Positions 61,030 through 64,000 of a DNA stretch of 64,000 nt are shown in pieces (within the stretch, counting starts at the first letter, position 1; each line of letters starts with the position of its first letter). The stretch comes from Halotalea alkalilenta DSM 17697. GTDB lineage: Bacteria; Pseudomonadota; Gammaproteobacteria; Pseudomonadales; Halomonadaceae. The notes under the pieces are model-generated. The model was not told where the DNA came from and did not search any database. It worked only from the letters and a program-made list of their open reading frames with translations. The translations under genes and the position numbers were made by a program. Location of the stretch: NCBI RefSeq assembly GCF_000621205.1, contig NZ_JHYY01000021.1:42719-106718 (forward strand). Reading direction: 5' to 3'.

Positions 61030-62148
61030 TCACTTGTACGAAAAGCCCGCGGCATCCGCTGCAGGCCCTGCCCGGCGCCCCTCGGCCACGCTCTCGGGAT
61101 CGAGATCGAGCGGCACCAGCAGGCGAAACTCGGTATGCCCGGGGCGGCTATCGCACTCGATCAGGCCCTGATGCTGGTGGAGGATCGACTGGGCGATCGA
61201 GAGCCCGAGCCCTGTGCCCTCGGCGCGCCCGGAGATCATCGGATAGAACAGCGACTCGCGCAGCGACTCCGGGATACCGGGGCCGTTATCGATGATGCCC
61301 ACTTCGCAAACCAGCCGGTGGCGCTCAACGCCGAGAGTGAACTGCCGCCGCGCACGCGTCTTGAGAATCAGCTGCGGCGACTCGGTACTGCTCTCCTCCA
61401 TCGCCTGGAGACCGTTGCGGGCGACGTTGAGTACCGCCTGGATCAGCTGTGACTCGTCCCCGAGCACGTTGGGCAGGCTCGGGTCGTAATCGCGCAGGAT
61501 TTCGACATGGGAGGTCTCGGCGCGCAGCAGGGTATCGACCCGCTCGAGCACCACATGGATGTTGACCGGCTCGTGATGAGGCAAGGTGTTCGGCCCCAGC
61601 ATCCGGTCGACCAGATCGCGCAGCCGATCGGCCTCTTCGACGATCACCCGGGTGAACTCGGCGAGCGCCGGGTCGGGCAGGTCCCGCTCGAGCAGCTGTG
61701 CCGCGCCGCGAATGCCACCAAGCGGGTTCTTGATCTCGTGCGCGAGCCCGCGAGTGAGCACCTTGACCATCTCCTGGCGAGCGATCAGCGCCTCCTCGCG
61801 AGAGATGCGCAGCAGGCGGTCGCGCGGTTCCAGCTCGATCAGCAGTTCGTCCGCGGAAAGCGGGGTCGCGGTGTAGTCGACGGTGACCTGCTCGCCGGTG
61901 GCGACCAACAGGGTCGCTTCGCGCTGGGTATAAGGGTGCTGCTCGGCCATCGCCTTGAGCAGCATGGCGCTGATCTGCCCTTCCTCGCCGTCGAGGCACT
62001 CGAGACAGCTGTTCTCTACCCGCGCCAGGCTCAAGCCCATCATGGCCTCGGCCGCCGGGTTCAACCAACGGACCCGGAGCTGGTCATCCAGCAGGACCAC
62101 GGCGGTGGTCAGGTGCTCAAGCAGGCGCGGGTACATGCCTTGACTCAT
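61030..62148 (-). CDS. ntrB: Nitrogen regulation histidine kinase NtrB
   Basis: A 372-residue cytoplasmic kinase/phosphatase. An N-terminal PAS domain (TAVVLLDDQLRVRWLNPAAE) senses protein partners; the HisKA box LAHEIKNPLGGIRGAAQLLE carries His137. The ATPase part has NVARNGLQAM (N box), IIDNGPGIPESL (G1) and GTGLGLSIAQSIL (G2). With PII protein it controls NtrC. ATG 62148 follows GGAAG; ATG 62160 is possible and would add four residues. An NtrC-box-like sequence lies 118-134 bases upstream, and ntrC follows in the same operon. Confidence 0.95.
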   Translation of the reverse strand: MSQGMYPRLLEHLTTAVVLLDDQLRVRWLNPAAEAMMGLSLARVENSCLECLDGEEGQISAMLLKAMAEQHPYTQREATLLVATGEQVTVDYTATPLSADELLIELEPRDRLLRISREEALIARQEMVKVLTRGLAHEIKNPLGGIRGAAQLLERDLPDPALAEFTRVIVEEADRLRDLVDRMLGPNTLPHHEPVNIHVVLERVDTLLRAETSHVEILRDYDPSLPNVLGDESQLIQAVLNVARNGLQAMEESSTESPQLILKTRARRQFTLGVERHRLVCEVGIIDNGPGIPESLRESLFYPMISGRAEGTGLGLSIAQSILHQHQGLIECDSRPGHTEFRLLVPLDLDPESVAEGRRAGPAADAAGFSYK

Positions 62149-62265
62149 CCTGTCTTCCATAAAGGGAGCATTCACCTGGGTAGTGCAAGAAGCGCGCCAC
62201 AGTTGCACCGCACCCGTGACGCGCGCCATTGGAGCGCATCTTCCGTTGATGGCACGCCAAGAAAA

Positions 62266-62282
62266 CGCACTATAACGGTGCA
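62266..62282 (-). promoter_or_regulatory. NtrC-binding-site candidate
   Basis: On the minus strand TGCACC-N5-AGTGCG approximates the NtrC consensus TGCACC-N5-GGTGCA (ten of twelve positions). It lies 118 bases upstream of ntrB, the place where enterobacterial glnL has NtrC repression sites. Confidence 0.5.
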
Positions 62283-62436
62283 CGAATAATCTACACCTGC
62301 CTGCCATCTTTTGCCTAAGCCCGCTGCCCATCGGCGCACCCGGGGCTTCGACGCATTCCATGCAATCCAACCGGTCCACCTCTTTACCTGCACACGAGAG
62401 GTGCACCCATTCAATCCGAGGGGAACAGGTAGAGAT

Positions 62437-62468
62437 AAAAAACCCCGTCGCACGATGTCGACGGGGTT
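62437..62468 (-). terminator. Rho-independent terminator of glnA
   Basis: On the minus strand AACCCCGTCG pairs perfectly with CGACGGGGTT over ACATCGTG and continues TTTT. It begins 74 bases after the glnA stop. Confidence 0.92.
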
Positions 62469-62541
62469 CGGTAACCAGCCATTGCCGCCCGCTACCCGAA
62501 CTGGCGCTCGGCGCTCGGTTCAGGCAGCTGGCCAGCGGTGG

Positions 62542-63951
62542 TTAGACGCTGTAGTAGAGCTCGTATTCCACCGGGCTTGGCACCATACGAACCGCATTGA
62601 CTTCTTCCATCTTGAGTTCGATGTAAGCGTCGATCGTATCGTCGGTGAACACACCGCCAGCGGTCAGGAACTCACGATCTTCCTGCAGCGCTTCCAATGC
62701 CTGCTCCAGGCTGGAGGCAACGGTCGGCACCAGCTTGCCTTCTTCCGGCGGCAGGTCATAGAGGTTCTTGTCCAGCGCGTCGCCAGGATGGATCTTGTTC
62801 TGGATGCCGTCGATGCCAGCCATCAGCAACGCGGCGAAGGCCAGGTAAGGGTTGGCGGTCGGGTCGGGGAAACGAGCCTCGACGCGCTTGCCCTTCGGGC
62901 TCGAGGTGTAGGGAATACGCAGCGAAGCGGAGCGGTTGCGCGCGCTGTAGGCGAGCATGACCGGCGCTTCGAAGCCAGGTACCAGACGCTTGTAGGAGTT
63001 GGTCGAAGCGTTAGTGAAGGCGTTCAGCGCGCGCGCGTGCTTGATCACGCCGCCGATGTAGTAAAGCGCGGTTTCGGACAGGCCCGCGTACTCGTCACCA
63101 GCGAACATGTTCTGCCCATCCTTCCAGAACGACTGGTGGACGTGCATGCCGGAACCGTTGTCGCCAGCCATCGGCTTGGGCATGAAGGTCGCGGTCTTGC
63201 CATAGGCGTGGGCCACGTTGTGGATCACGTACTTCATGGTCTGAACTTCGTCGGCCTTCTTGACCAGGGTATTGAACTTGACCCCGATCTCGTTCTGGCC
63301 GGCGTTGGCGACTTCATGGTGATGCACCTCGACTTCCTGGCCGACCGCTTCGAGCGTGGAGCACATGGCCGCGCGCAGGTCGTGGAAGGAGTCGACGGGA
63401 GGTACCGGGAAGTAGCCGCCCTTGACCCGCGGACGGTGGCCGAGGTTGCCGCCTTCGAGCTTGGTCGAGTCGGTCGCCCAGGCGCCTTCCTCGGAGGTGA
63501 TCTTGAAAAACGAGCCGTTCATTTCGTTCTTGAAATGGACTTCGTCGAAGATGAAGAACTCGGGCTCGGGACCGAAGAAGGCGGTATCGCCCAGGCCGGT
63601 GCTCTGCAGATAGGCTTCGGCACGCTTGGCGATGGAGCGCGGGTCGCGCTCGTAGCCTTGCATGGTGGCCGGTTCGATGATGTCGCAGCGCAGCACGATG
63701 GTGGTGTCTTCGGTGAACGGATCCAGGTAGGCGGTTCCGTCTTCCGGCATCAGGATCATGTCGGACTCGTTGATGCCCTTCCAGCCGGAGATCGAGGAGC
63801 CGTCGAACATCTGGCCGTTCTCGAAGAACTCTTCATCGACGCTGCGCGACGGGATGGTGACGTGCTGCTCCTTGCCCTTGGTATCGGTGAAGCGAAGGTC
63901 GACCCACTTGGCGTCGTGTTCTTCGATGAGGGCAAGTGTCTTTTCTGCCAT
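62542..63951 (-). CDS. glnA: Glutamine synthetase, type I
   Basis: A full-length 469-residue type I glutamine synthetase. It makes glutamine from glutamate, ammonium and ATP as a dodecamer. Visible: [47 protein letters not shown] (metal ligands), [44 protein letters not shown] and [20 protein letters not shown]. The adenylylation site is Tyr398 in NLYDLPPEE, so activity is probably controlled by GlnE. GGAG precedes the start; its promoter lies at or beyond the window end. The regulators ntrB and ntrC follow downstream. Confidence 0.98.
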   Translation of the reverse strand: MAEKTLALIEEHDAKWVDLRFTDTKGKEQHVTIPSRSVDEEFFENGQMFDGSSISGWKGINESDMILMPEDGTAYLDPFTEDTTIVLRCDIIEPATMQGYERDPRSIAKRAEAYLQSTGLGDTAFFGPEPEFFIFDEVHFKNEMNGSFFKITSEEGAWATDSTKLEGGNLGHRPRVKGGYFPVPPVDSFHDLRAAMCSTLEAVGQEVEVHHHEVANAGQNEIGVKFNTLVKKADEVQTMKYVIHNVAHAYGKTATFMPKPMAGDNGSGMHVHQSFWKDGQNMFAGDEYAGLSETALYYIGGVIKHARALNAFTNASTNSYKRLVPGFEAPVMLAYSARNRSASLRIPYTSSPKGKRVEARFPDPTANPYLAFAALLMAGIDGIQNKIHPGDALDKNLYDLPPEEGKLVPTVASSLEQALEALQEDREFLTAGGVFTDDTIDAYIELKMEEVNAVRMVPSPVEYELYYSV

Positions 63952-64000
63952 GTTGGTCTCCAGTAGGCACAGGACTTGAAACGAAATCTTGATCGAGTAC

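Larger units (their letters stand above)
62149..62541. other. Intergenic region between glnA and ntrB
   Basis: A 393-base gap holding the glnA terminator (62437-62468) and, nearer ntrB, an NtrC-box-like site (62266-62282). The order glnA, terminator, NtrC site, ntrB implies ntrBC has its own promoter besides any read-through from glnA. Confidence 0.6.

Noticed and set aside
62240..62266. Sigma-54 promoter near TGGCACGCCAAG
   Set aside because: The -24 GG is present but no GC element lies at the required 10-base spacing, and the orientation is away from ntrB.

Overview
The window is chromosomal DNA from a GC-rich gammaproteobacterium. Gene content and order (metK, tkt, pgk and fba together; glnA-ntrB-ntrC; dgt; a PuuA-like synthetase; mtnK-mtnA; an eIF1/YciH protein) fit the Halomonadaceae or a close relative. 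That placement is inferred from gene content, not from a database search. I see no rRNA, tRNA, CRISPR array, insertion sequence or phage gene.

Layout. (1) 1-2.1 kb: 3' end of an oligopeptide-type ABC binding protein, with a convergent LysR regulator that has a T-N11-A box in its own promoter. (2) 2.3-3.5 kb: metK. (3) 3.7-14.6 kb: a carbohydrate-acid catabolic island with a GntP permease, an L-gulonate-3-dehydrogenase-like enzyme, a TIM-barrel isomerase/decarboxylase-like enzyme, an ACS-type MFS transporter, a DenD-like dehydrogenase, a SorC/EryD-type regulator, a DhaK-DhaL tetrulose kinase, an RpiB-like isomerase and a TPI-like isomerase. (4) 14.9-19.6 kb: tkt, pgk and fba. (5) 19.7-28.7 kb: single housekeeping and accessory genes, including GNAT, PAP2, an unusual SIR2-like protein, DUF192, EamA, nitroreductase, YciH, a lipoprotein, a sirtuin, RNase T2 and an MFS transporter. 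(6) 28.8-37.8 and 42.8-45.6 kb: an alpha-glucoside system with a porin, a six-gene ABC/GH13 operon with two binding proteins, a LacI regulator and a second GH13 enzyme. (7) 38.1-42.8 kb: a GntR/UTRA regulator divergent from a PhnSTUV-like ABC transporter. (8) 45.9-64 kb: a RutR-like TetR, a porin, a PuuA-like glutamine synthetase, a GltP symporter, dgt, an ATP-grasp protein, mtnKA, an FbpA-like binding protein, an SMP-30 lactonase, ntrC, ntrB and glnA.

How the genes fit together. The most interesting unit is the 3.7-14.6 kb island. The last three genes (kinase, RpiB-like, TPI-like) match the known L-erythrulose route: L-erythrulose to L-erythrulose-1-P to D-erythrulose-4-P to D-erythrose-4-P. 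Transketolase, which consumes erythrose-4-P, is encoded directly downstream. The two dehydrogenases and the TIM-barrel protein could convert a sugar acid by oxidation and beta-decarboxylation into the tetrulose. Related sequence blocks recur in the island's promoters and suggest control by the SorC regulator. The second coherent system is the alpha-glucoside regulon: variants of a TGTAACGTTACA-type operator lie before the porin (three copies, 22 bp apart), before the ABC operon and at the second GH13 gene.

Limits: everything was read by eye. Family names rest on visible motifs and remembered family features. Substrates are inferences unless stated otherwise.
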